Assembly: GCF_003938655.1 (NCBI RefSeq)
Contig: NZ_RJJT01000003.1
Span: 293,810 to 357,809 of the forward strand
Length of the DNA stretch: 64,000 nucleotides
From: Rhizobium pisi
GTDB lineage: Bacteria > Pseudomonadota > Alphaproteobacteria > Rhizobiales > Rhizobiaceae
Direction: 5' to 3'
In this document: positions 7,029-15,552 of the stretch, in pieces
Layout: every line of letters begins with the position of its first letter
Position numbering within the stretch: the stretch's first letter is position 1
Notes under the pieces: generated by a model
Databases searched by the model: none
What the model was told of the DNA's origin: nothing
The model's input: the letters and a program-made list of their open reading frames with translations, nothing else
Made by a program: the position numbers and the translations under genes

Positions 7029-8087
7029 TTATTGCTTGATATGCGGGCCGAAAAGCTCGAGGTCGGCTTCGCCAAACCGGTCGCTCGCCGTGTTCAGCTG
7101 GTGCCAATAGGGATAGATCACCGGCGGCAGGCTGACGGCGTCGAGGCGCTTGCGCTCCTCTTCCGTGAGCTTCAGCTCGGCGGCGGCGATATTGTCGTGG
7201 AACTGGGCTTCGGTGCGGCCGCCGATGATGACCGAGGTCACCGCCTTGCGGCCGATCAGCCAGGCAAGGGCCACCTGCGCGGCCGAGACACCGCGTTCCT
7301 CACCGATCGCGACCAGGGTCTCGACGATGTTCCAGAGGCGGTTCTCGTCGCGGATCGGCGGCTCGGTCCAGCCGGCGAACTGGCGCGTGCCTTCGGGGGC
7401 TGCCTGGTTGCGGCGGTGCTTGCCGGAAAGCAGGCCGCCGGCGAGCGGGCTCCAGACCAGCACGCCGAGGCCCTGGTCGATCGAAATCGGCAGCAGCTCG
7501 TATTCGGCGTCGCGGGCTTCCAGCGTATAGTGGATCTGCTGGCTGACGAAGCGCTGGTGCTTGTGCTCATTGGCGATGCCGAGCGCCTTCATGATGTGCC
7601 AGCCGGAATAGTTCGAGCAGCCGACGTAACGCACCTTGCCCTGCCGGATCAGGGTGTCGAGCGCTTCCATCGTCTCTTCGAGCGGCGTCTGGCCGTCCCA
7701 TTCATGCACCTGGTAGAGGTCGATGACATCGGTCTTCAGGCGCTTCAGGCTCGCCTCGCATTCGCGGATCAGGTGGTAGCGCGACAGGCCGCTGTCGTTC
7801 GGGCCTTCGCCCATGCCGAAGCGGGCCTTGGTGGCGAGAAGCACGCCTTGCGGCCGCTTGCCGGCGAGAACCTCGCCGATGATGTTTTCGGATTCGCCGT
7901 TGGAATAGACATTGGCGGTGTCGATGAGGTTGATGCCGGCGTCGATGCACATGTCGATCATCTTCTTCGCCTGGGTGACGCCGAGATCACCCACCATCTT
8001 CGCCCAGCCGACGCCGCCGAACGTCATCGTGCCCATGGTCAAAGTCGAAATCTTCAGGCCCGAACGGCCAAGCAGACGATATTCCAT
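7029..8087 (-). CDS. Aldo/keto reductase
   Basis: This is a 352-residue NADPH-dependent TIM-barrel reductase of the AKR superfamily (YghZ/Tas/AKR11-12-like). It has the N-terminal MEYRLLGRSGLKISTLTMGTMTFGG, the catalytic Asp in LIDTANVYSNGESE with the following Tyr, and VHEWDGQTPLEETMEALDTLIRQGKVRYVGCSNYSGWH. It reduces aldehydes or ketones to alcohols. ATG 8087 is chosen over a longer frame because GGGAGGAATTTCA lies just upstream and the AKR fold begins there. It sits downstream of the MarR gene on the same strand. Confidence 0.93.
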   Translation of the reverse strand: MEYRLLGRSGLKISTLTMGTMTFGGVGWAKMVGDLGVTQAKKMIDMCIDAGINLIDTANVYSNGESENIIGEVLAGKRPQGVLLATKARFGMGEGPNDSGLSRYHLIRECEASLKRLKTDVIDLYQVHEWDGQTPLEETMEALDTLIRQGKVRYVGCSNYSGWHIMKALGIANEHKHQRFVSQQIHYTLEARDAEYELLPISIDQGLGVLVWSPLAGGLLSGKHRRNQAAPEGTRQFAGWTEPPIRDENRLWNIVETLVAIGEERGVSAAQVALAWLIGRKAVTSVIIGGRTEAQFHDNIAAAELKLTEEERKRLDAVSLPPVIYPYWHQLNTASDRFGEADLELFGPHIKQ

Positions 8088-8225
8088 TGAAATTCCTCCC
8101 TCATGGAAAATACAGGATTGACGTACCTCAGCGCGGCGAAATGGCAATGGCGGCGCGTTCACGCCTGCGTGAGGCTTAGGCAAGATTGTGGGCGCCGACA
8201 TCGTCCGGCCGTCTGGCGTGCCGCG

Positions 8226-8696
8226 TCAGGTCTCTTCGCTGCCCTTCTTGTGAATGTTGTCGCGGATGGACGCAATCGTTTCCCGAATCTTATCGACGGT
8301 CACGGCGTCGAGGCCGACGGCTTTTCCGATGCAGTCGAACACATGGGCGGCACGGCCCTTCAGGGCGTACCCCTTCGTCGTCAGGCGCAGTAGGACCTGG
8401 CGCTCATCGGCGGGATTTCGGTTGCGGGTGACGAAGCCGACATTCTCCAGCCGCTTCAGCAGCGGGGTGAGGGTGCTCGAGTCGAGAAACAGCGTCTCGC
8501 CCAGATCCTTGACCGTGCGGTCGTCACGCGCCCACAATGCGGTCATCACCAGGAATTGCGGATAGGTGAGATCCAACTCGTCGAGCAGCGGGCGGTAAAG
8601 CTGGTTAAAGGCGTGGCCTGCCGAGTAGATTGAAAAGCAAAGCATTTCATCGACCTTCGGCACGTCGGCGAGATCATCTGATGTGGCGTTTGTCAT
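8226..8696 (-). CDS. MarR-family transcriptional regulator (OhrR-like)
   Basis: This 156-residue winged-helix regulator has the MarR core LDELDLTYPQFLVMTALWARDDRTVKDLGETLFLDSSTLTPLLKRLENVGFVTRNRNPADERQVLLRLTTKG. The N-terminal Cys in DEMLCFSIYSAGHAFNQLYRPLL is placed like the reactive cysteine of OhrR, which senses organic peroxides or hypochlorite. ATG 8696 follows GAGGAG. It is divergent from a secreted hydrolase gene, and three copies of one 16-17-bp motif lie between them, so it probably represses both genes. Confidence 0.92.
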   Translation of the reverse strand: MTNATSDDLADVPKVDEMLCFSIYSAGHAFNQLYRPLLDELDLTYPQFLVMTALWARDDRTVKDLGETLFLDSSTLTPLLKRLENVGFVTRNRNPADERQVLLRLTTKGYALKGRAAHVFDCIGKAVGLDAVTVDKIRETIASIRDNIHKKGSEET

Positions 8697-8720
8697 CACA
8701 TTCTCCTCAGGCTTCAATAT

Positions 8721-8807
8721 AATTTGTGCGCGATCTATTTGCAAGCTATTGACGTCTCGGCGGAAGCGACCTATTTAGATCGCGTACAAGTAAATCGCTT
8801 ACAAATT
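8721..8807. promoter_or_regulatory. Three-site MarR operator region
   Basis: Site 1 is AATTTGTGCGCGATCTA (8721-8737, plus). Site 2 is ACTTGTACGCGATCTAA (8775-8791, minus strand). Site 3 is AATTTGTAAGCGATTTA (8791-8807, minus strand). The shared core TTGTnnGCGATyTA is 14 of 16-17 identical between copies. Site 1 lies in the regulator's 5' region; sites 2 and 3 are back to back upstream of the hydrolase gene. Confidence 0.7.
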
Positions 8808-8923
8808 AAATGTTGGGAATGCGAGTGAACCGCCTGCCGCGTCAAGAGATGCGGAAACAAGTGATCCTCCTCTGCCTGCTTCACCATGCCTAGTGAAACT
8901 CAACCGACGAAAGGAAATGACCA

Positions 8924-9691
8924 ATGTTCAAGTTTGCTGCTGTCGTCGCCCTGGCGGGCGCGCTTCTTTCCGGTACCGCCGTTGCCGAGCCGGCCAAGCC
9001 GACCATCGTCCTCGTTCATGGCGCCTTTGCCGATTCATCCAGCTGGAACGGCGTCGTCGAAATCCTGCGCAAGGACGGGTTCCCGGTCGTGGCTGCCGCC
9101 AATCCGCTGCGCAGCGTTTCCAATGACGCCGCCTATGTTTCTGACGTGGTCAGCAGCATTGCCGGCCCGGTCGTTCTCGTCGGCCATTCCTATGGCGGGC
9201 AGGTGATCTCGACCGCCGCAAACGGCCATGACAACGTCAAGTCGCTGGTCTATGTCGCGGCCTTCGCGCCTGATGCAGGGGAATCGGTTGCCGATCTCGC
9301 CGGCAAGTTTCCCGGCGGCACACTCGGCGCAGCGCTTGCACCCCCGGTGAAGCTCAGCGCAGGCGGCGTCGATCTCTATATCGATCAGGCGAAGTTCCAT
9401 GACCAATTCGCCAGCGACGTGCCGGCTGAACAGGCTGCCCTGATGGCGGCGGCTCAGCGGCCGGTCACCGAGGCAGCCCTTACCGAAAAGTCGGGCGAGC
9501 CCGCCTGGAAGAAGCTGCCGTCGTGGTTCGTCTACGGCACCGGCGACAAGAACATCCCGGCCGCAGCTCTCAGCTTCATGGCCGAGCGGGCAGGCTCGAA
9601 GGGGACCGTCGTGGTCGAGGGCGCTTCCCACGTCGTAATGGTTTCGCAGCCGCAGAAGGTGGCAGACCTTATTGAAAAGGCCGCGAAATAA
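8924..9691 (+). CDS. Secreted alpha/beta hydrolase
   Basis: This 255-residue protein has a Sec signal peptide (MFKFAAVVALAGALLSGTAVAE, cleavage near residue 21). An alpha/beta hydrolase domain follows, with the oxyanion-hole HGAFADSSSW, the nucleophile Ser in LVGHSYGGQV, and the late His in GASHVVM. It resembles the salicylate-esterase/MenH-like small hydrolases often found next to stress regulators. ATG 8924 has AAAGGAAATGACC upstream. The MarR motif sites lie in its promoter, so induction by a ligand or oxidant of the regulator is expected. Confidence 0.9.
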   Translation: MFKFAAVVALAGALLSGTAVAEPAKPTIVLVHGAFADSSSWNGVVEILRKDGFPVVAAANPLRSVSNDAAYVSDVVSSIAGPVVLVGHSYGGQVISTAANGHDNVKSLVYVAAFAPDAGESVADLAGKFPGGTLGAALAPPVKLSAGGVDLYIDQAKFHDQFASDVPAEQAALMAAAQRPVTEAALTEKSGEPAWKKLPSWFVYGTGDKNIPAAALSFMAERAGSKGTVVVEGASHVVMVSQPQKVADLIEKAAK

Positions 9692-9701
9692 CGTTCGACC
9701 A

Positions 9702-9729
9702 GGATCACGGCGCGCAAGCGCCGTGATCC
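9702..9729. terminator. Bidirectional terminator hairpin
   Basis: A perfect 12-bp stem (GGATCACGGCGC and complement) with a GCAA tetraloop lies between the convergent hydrolase and channel genes, about 10 bp past one stop and 4 bp past the other. It has no strong T-run on either side. Confidence 0.75.
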
Positions 9730-9732
9730 CAT

Positions 9733-11631
9733 CTATTGCCGCGCTAGGATGATCAGCCGGTCGGCTTCGGCGAAGGCCAGGAGATCCGATTTGACGGGAT
9801 TGACGACGACGCCGGCGAGATTGCGGGCGTCGGCATCGCCCGGCCGCTGGCGGCGATAGCCGATGGCGACTTCGCCGCGGCGCAGCGCCGCCAGGCAGAT
9901 CGTATAGAAGGTCACCGGCCTGTCGATGGACACATAGTCCGTGACCGGGCGCATGTAGATCTCGGAACCGTCCTCATCGAGCAATTCGTCGAAGATCGCC
10001 GCCATCTGGGCGTTTTCGGAGGCCTGCGCCAGCATCAGGCTGACGAGCTTGTTGCTGACGACGAAATCGTCGGCACGGGTGACGGCAGCAAGTTCGCGGT
10101 TGCGCACGTCGATCATCTCGCTGACGATGCCGATGTGGCGGCCGTTGGTCTCGGCGATCCGGCGCAGCTGCAAAAGCGTGACGAGCGTGCGCGTATCGGC
10201 CGGCTGCGGGCCCATGTGGTCGGAGTAGCCGAGCACCAGCACGTGGTCGTAGGCCGGAACGCCGAGGCCGTCGAGTTCGGCGCGGCTGCTGGTATCGGTG
10301 ACGCGGCAGGTGACTTTCATGTTGTCGCCGGCAAGCTTCAGGCCGCGGACTTCTTCCTCGATGCCAGGCGTATCGGCGGCGACGGTAAGCTCGGAGCCCG
10401 CGGCGACATAACGCGACAGCTCGTGGGCGATGATCGGGCCGCGGCGGTTCCAACCGAGCATCAGCGTGCGTTCGGCCTTCGCCTCCCGTGCCACCGGGGC
10501 GACGATCGCCTCCTTGTCGACGCGCATCTCGACCGCGCCGCTTTTGATCGCCGCATCGTCCTCGGCGATGATGATGGCGCGCTCGCCGGGCTGGAAGATG
10601 CGGTTTGCCGGCGGGTTGAGATAGACTTCGCCCTCGGTGTCGCAGAAGCCGATCAGCGTCGAGGTCTCGTACATCATCACGGCGGCGCCGAAGCTTTTGC
10701 CGGAGAGTTCGGGCTGGTCGAGCGTATAGATCTCGCAGCCGTCGAAATCGAGCAGCTCGGAATAGACGCCTGACAGTCCCGACTGGCGGCTCGAATGGGC
10801 GACGATGCGGGAGATCAGGTCGTCGGCCAGGACCAGCTGCAGCTCCTTGCCGCCAACGATGCGTGCTACCTCAGCGTTTTTCGCATCGCGGATCTCGGCG
10901 GCGATCTGGTAGGGCTGCGCGCGCCGGCCCGGATCGTTGACGAGGGCGAGCACCGTCTTGATGACCTCGGAGTCGGCATGGCCGCCTTCCGGCGACAGCA
11001 CGATGATCGAGCGGGAGGTCTGCGGATTGACGATGTTGATGTCGTAGAGATCCGTGGGATCACCGCTGCGGCAGATGATGCGGGTGTTTTTGAAGTCGCC
11101 GATCTTGTCGGCAAGCTCGTCCTCCATCTCCACCTTGTCCTTGGCGGCCATGATGACGATGCGCGGGCGGCGCCGGCTGGCATTGGCGATGACAAGCTCG
11201 GAGATGACGTCGAAGATCGAGGGCGACCAGTTGAAGATGATCGTGTGATCGTTTTCGAGCACCTGCGAACGGCCCTTGCGCAGGTCGTCGAGCTTTTCTT
11301 CGAGACCCGAGCTCAGCACGCCGATGAGGGCGGAGAAGACGAAGATGCCCGATATGGTGACGACGAGCGAGACGCTGCGGAAGGGCCAGCCGAGATCGCC
11401 GCCCATTGTGCCGGCATCCATGGTGCGCATCAGCGATTCCCATGCGCCCTCGACGAAGCTCATATGCTCGCTGCCGTCGGGCGCAATGCCCGTCAGCGCC
11501 AGTACCAGCCCGGCGGCGATGATGACGACCAGCGATATCACCGCCAGCCAGCCGATCAGCGCGATCGGGCCGGCCGCCATGCTCTTGTCGAACTGGTAGC
11601 GCAGGCGCGCACGCCAGGGTGTTCTTTTCAT
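9733..11631 (-). CDS. CASTOR/POLLUX-like (DMI1/SYM8) ion channel with RCK/TrkA-N domains
   Basis: This is a 632-residue membrane protein. It has one TM segment at about 21-46 (GPIALIGWLAVISLVVIIAAGLVLAL), a pore-like re-entrant stretch (about 56-80, SFVEGAWESLMRTMDAGTMGGDLGW) and a second TM at about 86-108. A long cytosolic part follows with two RCK/TrkA-N-like regions (NDHTIIFNWSPSIFDVISELVIAN, RTLMLGWNRRGPIIAHELSRYV). This order matches the CASTOR/POLLUX family, which in legumes are nuclear-envelope channels needed for symbiotic calcium spiking; bacterial relatives are little studied. ATG 11631 was preferred to a 24-residue upstream extension lacking homology. Confidence 0.9.
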   Translation of the reverse strand: MKRTPWRARLRYQFDKSMAAGPIALIGWLAVISLVVIIAAGLVLALTGIAPDGSEHMSFVEGAWESLMRTMDAGTMGGDLGWPFRSVSLVVTISGIFVFSALIGVLSSGLEEKLDDLRKGRSQVLENDHTIIFNWSPSIFDVISELVIANASRRRPRIVIMAAKDKVEMEDELADKIGDFKNTRIICRSGDPTDLYDINIVNPQTSRSIIVLSPEGGHADSEVIKTVLALVNDPGRRAQPYQIAAEIRDAKNAEVARIVGGKELQLVLADDLISRIVAHSSRQSGLSGVYSELLDFDGCEIYTLDQPELSGKSFGAAVMMYETSTLIGFCDTEGEVYLNPPANRIFQPGERAIIIAEDDAAIKSGAVEMRVDKEAIVAPVAREAKAERTLMLGWNRRGPIIAHELSRYVAAGSELTVAADTPGIEEEVRGLKLAGDNMKVTCRVTDTSSRAELDGLGVPAYDHVLVLGYSDHMGPQPADTRTLVTLLQLRRIAETNGRHIGIVSEMIDVRNRELAAVTRADDFVVSNKLVSLMLAQASENAQMAAIFDELLDEDGSEIYMRPVTDYVSIDRPVTFYTICLAALRRGEVAIGYRRQRPGDADARNLAGVVVNPVKSDLLAFAEADRLIILARQ

Positions 11632-11773
11632 TCCGCCGTCCCCTCGAATCGGCCCGGACGGGCCGCATTCACAGGCGATTCCAGAAATCGGGAGGGCGAT
11701 CAACTGTATTGTCGGCGGGGCGAGCGAACTCGGCGGGAAGGTTGTGGGAATGGCGTCTGGCGGCTGCGGCGTG

Positions 11774-11804
11774 CTGTCACATGTCTGTCAACGGCCCCTA
11801 ATAT
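11774..11804 (+). promoter_or_regulatory. PHO-box-like promoter of the ABC importer operon
   Basis: CTGTCAC (11774-11780) and CTGTCAA (11785-11791) form a direct repeat with an 11-bp period, matching the rhizobial PhoB box (two CTGTCAT heptamers 4 bp apart). A TAATAT -10 element follows at 11799-11804 with the spacing expected when PhoB replaces the -35. The start codon is 31 bp further on. Confidence 0.65.
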
Positions 11805-11834
11805 GGGAGGGGTAACGAAATCGAGGATCTTCCC

Positions 11835-12812
11835 ATGAAAACGATCGTTTCCGCCGCTGCGCTTCTCGCCGCGAGCCTCTTCGCCATTCCAGCGTCCGCC
11901 GCAAACCTGGTTCTCTACACCAGCCAGCCGAATGAAGACGCGCAGGCGACGGTCGACGGCTTCATGGCCGCCAATCCCGATATCAAGGTCGACTGGGTCC
12001 GCGACGGCACGCCGAAGATCATCGCCAAGCTGCAGGCCGAGATCCAGGCCGGCAATCCGGTCGCCGACATTCTCCTGATCGCCGACATGGTGACGCTGGA
12101 GCGCCTCAAGGAGGATGGCAAGCTTCTCGCCTACAAGTCGCCGGAAGCAGCCCATTACGACGCCGCTCTCTATGATGCCGACGGTTACTACTACTCCACC
12201 AAGCTGATCACGACAGGCATCATGTACAACACCTCTGCGGCGATGAAGCCGACGAGCTGGAAAGACCTGACGAAGCCGGAGGCCAAGGGCCTCGTCACCA
12301 TGCCGAGCCCGCTTGCCTCGGGCGCGGCGCTGATCCACGCCCAGACGCTCGCTGCCGTTCCCGGCCTCGGCTGGGATTTCTACAAGTCGCTTGCGCAAAA
12401 CGGCGCGATCGCGGCCGGTGGCAACGGCGCCGTGCTGAAGTCGGTCGCCTCGGGCGAAAAGGCCTATGGCATGGTCGTCGATTACCTGCCGATCCGCGAG
12501 AAGGCCAAGGGCGCTCCCGTCGAGTTCGTCTTCCCGAGCGAAGGCGTTTCGGCCGTCACCGAGCCGGTCGGCATCCTGGCCAGCACCAAGAACGCAGATG
12601 CCGCCAAGAAGTTGGTCGATTACGTGCTCTCCGAAAAGGGCCAGGAAGGCTTCCTGAAGCTCGGCTACATCCCGGCCCGCAACGGCATGAAGCTGCCGGA
12701 AGGTTTTCCGGCGCGCGACGCCATCAAGGTCCTGCCGATCAAGGCGGCTGAAGCATTGAAGAATACCGACCAGGATCTGAAGACCTTCTCGGGCATCTAC
12801 GGCTCGAACTGA
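11835..12812 (+). CDS. Periplasmic substrate-binding protein of an AfuA/FbpA-type ABC importer
   Basis: This 325-residue protein has a signal peptide (MKTIVSAAALLAASLFAIPASA, cleavage after about residue 22) and a type II periplasmic-binding fold (ANLVLYTSQPNEDAQATVDGFMAANPDIKVDWVRDGT, ADILLIADMVTLERLKEDGKL, YYYSTKLITTGIMYNT). Proteins of this fold bind ferric iron, 2-aminoethylphosphonate or related anions. The adjacent tyrosine pair that holds ferric iron in FbpA is not obvious here: the equivalent stretch reads AYGMVVDYLPI. With the PHO-box-like promoter, a phosphorus-containing ligand looks more likely than iron, though this is inference. Confidence 0.85.
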   Translation: MKTIVSAAALLAASLFAIPASAANLVLYTSQPNEDAQATVDGFMAANPDIKVDWVRDGTPKIIAKLQAEIQAGNPVADILLIADMVTLERLKEDGKLLAYKSPEAAHYDAALYDADGYYYSTKLITTGIMYNTSAAMKPTSWKDLTKPEAKGLVTMPSPLASGAALIHAQTLAAVPGLGWDFYKSLAQNGAIAAGGNGAVLKSVASGEKAYGMVVDYLPIREKAKGAPVEFVFPSEGVSAVTEPVGILASTKNADAAKKLVDYVLSEKGQEGFLKLGYIPARNGMKLPEGFPARDAIKVLPIKAAEALKNTDQDLKTFSGIYGSN

Positions 12813-12819
12813 TCCTTCC

Positions 12820-14514
12820 ATGCAAGGATATGTCAGAACAGGAAACAGCCAGCCCGCCTGGCTGTTTCCTTTTATCGTCACCACAGTCCTGATCCTCAGC
12901 GTGCTGCCGCTCGCCCGCCTTGCCATGGTCGGGATCGCGGCTTTCGCCAGTGGCGGCGTGATCGATGTGTTGAGTGAGCCGTCGCTCTGGTCGGCGACCT
13001 ATTACACTGTCGTCACCGCGGTTCTCGGCACCGTCATCTCGCTCGTCATCGGCTGCCTCTTCGCCTTCCTGCTGACGCTGACCGATATTCGCGGCAAGGG
13101 GGCGCTCAGCTTCTTCTTCGTGCTGCCGATGATGATCCCGCCGCAGGTGACGGCGCTTGCCTGGGTGCAGATGTCGGGTCCATCAAGTCCGCTGCTGAAG
13201 GCGCTCTCCATCGCCCCGCCGCTCGGTTCGCCGCAGCCGCTCTATTCCGTCGGCGGCATCGCGCTGCTCTATGGCGTGCAGCATGCGCCGCTGGTCTATC
13301 TGGCGCTCAGGGCAGGGCTGATGACGCTGCCGCGCGACGGCGTCGAGGCGGCGCGGCTTTCCGGTGCCTCCAGCCTGCGGGTGTTCCGCGACATCATCCT
13401 GCCTTTGTCGCTGCCCGGCATCATCGCGGGAGCGGCGATCTCCTTCGTCTCCTGCACCGGCAATTTCGGCATTCCGGCCATTCTCGGCATTCCGGCTTCG
13501 ATCTTCACGCTGCCGACGTTGATCTTCACCAAATTCTCAGCCTTCACCAGCCGCACCTTCGGCGATGTCGCCGTGCTCTCGGCGATCATTGCGATGATCT
13601 CGGTCGCGGGGCTGATGATCCAGGACCGGGCGCTGCGCGGCCGCGATTACCGCGTCATCGGCCTGTCGGGCGCGGGTGCTGCCTTCGAACTCGGCGCCTG
13701 GCGCCTGCTGTTCACGCCGCTGCTCTGGGCGATCCTGTTCCTCATGCTGGCCGCACCCTTCCTGGCGCTCGTCGCCGGTGCGCTGGTGCCGGCCTATGGC
13801 GTGCCGCTCACCTTCAAGACCATGTCGCTGCATGCCTTTCAGGAAATCCTGTTCCGGCAGGCGGTGACGCGCACGGCTTTCGTCAATTCACTGTCGCTCG
13901 CCGGCGCAACGGCACTTGGTCTCCTCGTGCTGACGGTGCTTGAGGCCTATGTCCTGACGCGGCGCAGGGATGCGGCTTCCCGCATTGTCGCCAGCCTGAT
14001 CGAGATACCCTATTCGCTGCCGGGCATCGTCATGGCGGTGTCCTTCATCCTGGTCTTCGCAGCCCCCATTCCGGTCCTCGATATCTCGCTCTACGGCACG
14101 ATCTGGATCATCCTGATCGCCTATTTCTCCTCCTTTTTCGCCGTCAGCCTGAAACCCGTCGTCAGCGCCTGTCATCAGCTCGATCCGGCGCTGGAAGAGG
14201 CCGCGCGGCTTTCCGGCGCCGGCTTCTTCCGTAGGCTTTTCGATATCATCGTGCCGCTGATTGCGCCGGCCGCCGGCGCTTCCGTCATCCTCGTCTTCCT
14301 GATCGCCTGCAACGAGCTGACGATCTCGGCGCTGCTCTGGTCGGCCGGCACACAGACGCTCGGCGTCGCCATCTACAATCTCGACGACAGCGGCAGTTCC
14401 GACCTTGCCTCGGCGCTCTCGGTGCTCGTCGTCCTCATGGTCGTCGTCATGATGCTGCTGCTCGAACTCCTGGCAAAACGCCTGCCGAAAGGAGTGGTCC
14501 CGTGGCGCAACTGA
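12820..14514 (+). CDS. Two-domain ABC transporter permease (FbpB/ThiP-like)
   Basis: This 564-residue inner-membrane protein has about 12 hydrophobic segments in two homologous halves. Each half carries an EAA loop (VEAARLSGASSLRVFRDIILPLSLPG and LEEAARLSGAGFFRRLFDIIVPLIAP) that contacts the ATPase. The fused architecture is usual for Fbp/Afu/Thi-type importers. The listed start is ATG 12820, 7 bp after the binding-protein stop. A strong hairpin at 12840-12870 covers codons 7-17 of this start, so a downstream start is possible. The gene overlaps the ATPase gene by 13 bp. Confidence 0.88.
   Translation: MQGYVRTGNSQPAWLFPFIVTTVLILSVLPLARLAMVGIAAFASGGVIDVLSEPSLWSATYYTVVTAVLGTVISLVIGCLFAFLLTLTDIRGKGALSFFFVLPMMIPPQVTALAWVQMSGPSSPLLKALSIAPPLGSPQPLYSVGGIALLYGVQHAPLVYLALRAGLMTLPRDGVEAARLSGASSLRVFRDIILPLSLPGIIAGAAISFVSCTGNFGIPAILGIPASIFTLPTLIFTKFSAFTSRTFGDVAVLSAIIAMISVAGLMIQDRALRGRDYRVIGLSGAGAAFELGAWRLLFTPLLWAILFLMLAAPFLALVAGALVPAYGVPLTFKTMSLHAFQEILFRQAVTRTAFVNSLSLAGATALGLLVLTVLEAYVLTRRRDAASRIVASLIEIPYSLPGIVMAVSFILVFAAPIPVLDISLYGTIWIILIAYFSSFFAVSLKPVVSACHQLDPALEEAARLSGAGFFRRLFDIIVPLIAPAAGASVILVFLIACNELTISALLWSAGTQTLGVAIYNLDDSGSSDLASALSVLVVLMVVVMMLLLELLAKRLPKGVVPWRN
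12840..12870 (+). terminator. Hairpin with T-run at binding-protein/permease junction
   Basis: A perfect 12-bp stem (AGGAAACAGCCA and complement) with a 7-nt loop is followed by TTTA. It lies 28 bp past the binding-protein stop. Such partial terminators commonly raise binding-protein expression relative to the membrane components in ABC operons. Confidence 0.6.
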
Positions 14515-15521
14515 TCCTCAACCGGCTCGCCAAGGATTTCGGCACAGGGCGCGCCGCGGTCAGCGATTTCTCGCTCGACGTGCGCGAGGGCGGCTTCCTG
14601 GCGCTGCTCGGGCCTTCCGGCTGCGGCAAGACGACGGTGCTGCGCATGATCGCCGGTTTCGAAACGCCGAGCGACGGCTCGATCCATCTCGGCGAGCGGC
14701 TGCTGGCCGATGCCTCGAAATCGCTGCCGCCGGAAAAGCGCAACATGGCGATGGTTTTCCAGTCCTATGCGCTCTGGCCGCATATGAGTGTCGCCGACAA
14801 TGTCGGCTATCCCCTGAAAGTACGCGGCATATCAGGCGAAGCCTACCGGGCGAAGGTGCGCGATGCCCTCGGCACCGTCCGGCTTGCCGATTACGCCGAG
14901 AGGCGGCCGGCCGATCTCTCGGGCGGCCAGCGCCAGCGCGTGGCGCTCGCCCGCTGCCTGGTGACATCGCCCGACGTGGTGCTACTCGACGAACCGCTCG
15001 CCAATCTCGACCGGCACCTGAAGCAGGAAATGGAGGAGACGTTCCGCGAGTTCCACCAGCGCTCGGGCGCTGCGATGATCTATGTCACCCACGACCAGAG
15101 CGAGGCGATGGCGCTGGCAACCGACGTCGCCGTCATGTCGGAAGGCCGCCTGCTGCAGGTGGCGCCGCCGGCCGAGATCTATGCCCGGCCGGAAGGGCGC
15201 ATCGTCGGCGGCCTGATCGGACGCGGCGCGATCCTGACGCTGCCGGTCATGGGCGGCGAACGCCAGCTGGAGTGGGACGAGCTTCAGGATGCGCTGCATG
15301 CCGCCAATACCGATGGCGCCGATATCCTCGTGCGGCCGGAGGATGTGATCATCGGCGGCGAGGGCGCGCGAGCAACCGTCGAATCCGTGCTCTTCGAGGG
15401 CGAGCGTTATGCCGTGAAACTGACGCTCGGCAACGGCCAGACGCTGCGCGCCTACAGCCGCGTCGCTGTCGTGCCCGGCGAGGCGGTCCGCGTCGTCATC
15501 CGCGCCGGGTGGCGGCTTTAG
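14502..15521 (+). CDS. ABC transporter ATPase
   Basis: This 339-residue ATPase has Walker A GPSGCGKTT, Q-loop VFQSYALW, signature LSGGQRQR, Walker B VVLLDEPLANLD and H-loop YVTHDQSEAMALA. A C-terminal TOBE-like regulatory domain follows (about 245-339, ILVRPEDVIIGGEG). It energises import through the upstream permease. The start is GTG 14502 with AAAGGAG upstream, inside the permease 3' end. It is the last gene of the three-gene operon. Confidence 0.95.
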   Translation: MAQLILNRLAKDFGTGRAAVSDFSLDVREGGFLALLGPSGCGKTTVLRMIAGFETPSDGSIHLGERLLADASKSLPPEKRNMAMVFQSYALWPHMSVADNVGYPLKVRGISGEAYRAKVRDALGTVRLADYAERRPADLSGGQRQRVALARCLVTSPDVVLLDEPLANLDRHLKQEMEETFREFHQRSGAAMIYVTHDQSEAMALATDVAVMSEGRLLQVAPPAEIYARPEGRIVGGLIGRGAILTLPVMGGERQLEWDELQDALHAANTDGADILVRPEDVIIGGEGARATVESVLFEGERYAVKLTLGNGQTLRAYSRVAVVPGEAVRVVIRAGWRL

Positions 15522-15552
15522 AGAAGGCGGCGCTAGACTCGTACAGCGACAT

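Noticed and set aside
10795..11838. 347-codon plus-strand frame
   Set aside because: It is antisense to the CASTOR/POLLUX-like channel, with no recognisable domain.
11700..12926. 408-codon minus-strand frame
   Set aside because: It is antisense to the periplasmic binding protein gene, which has a signal peptide and family motifs.
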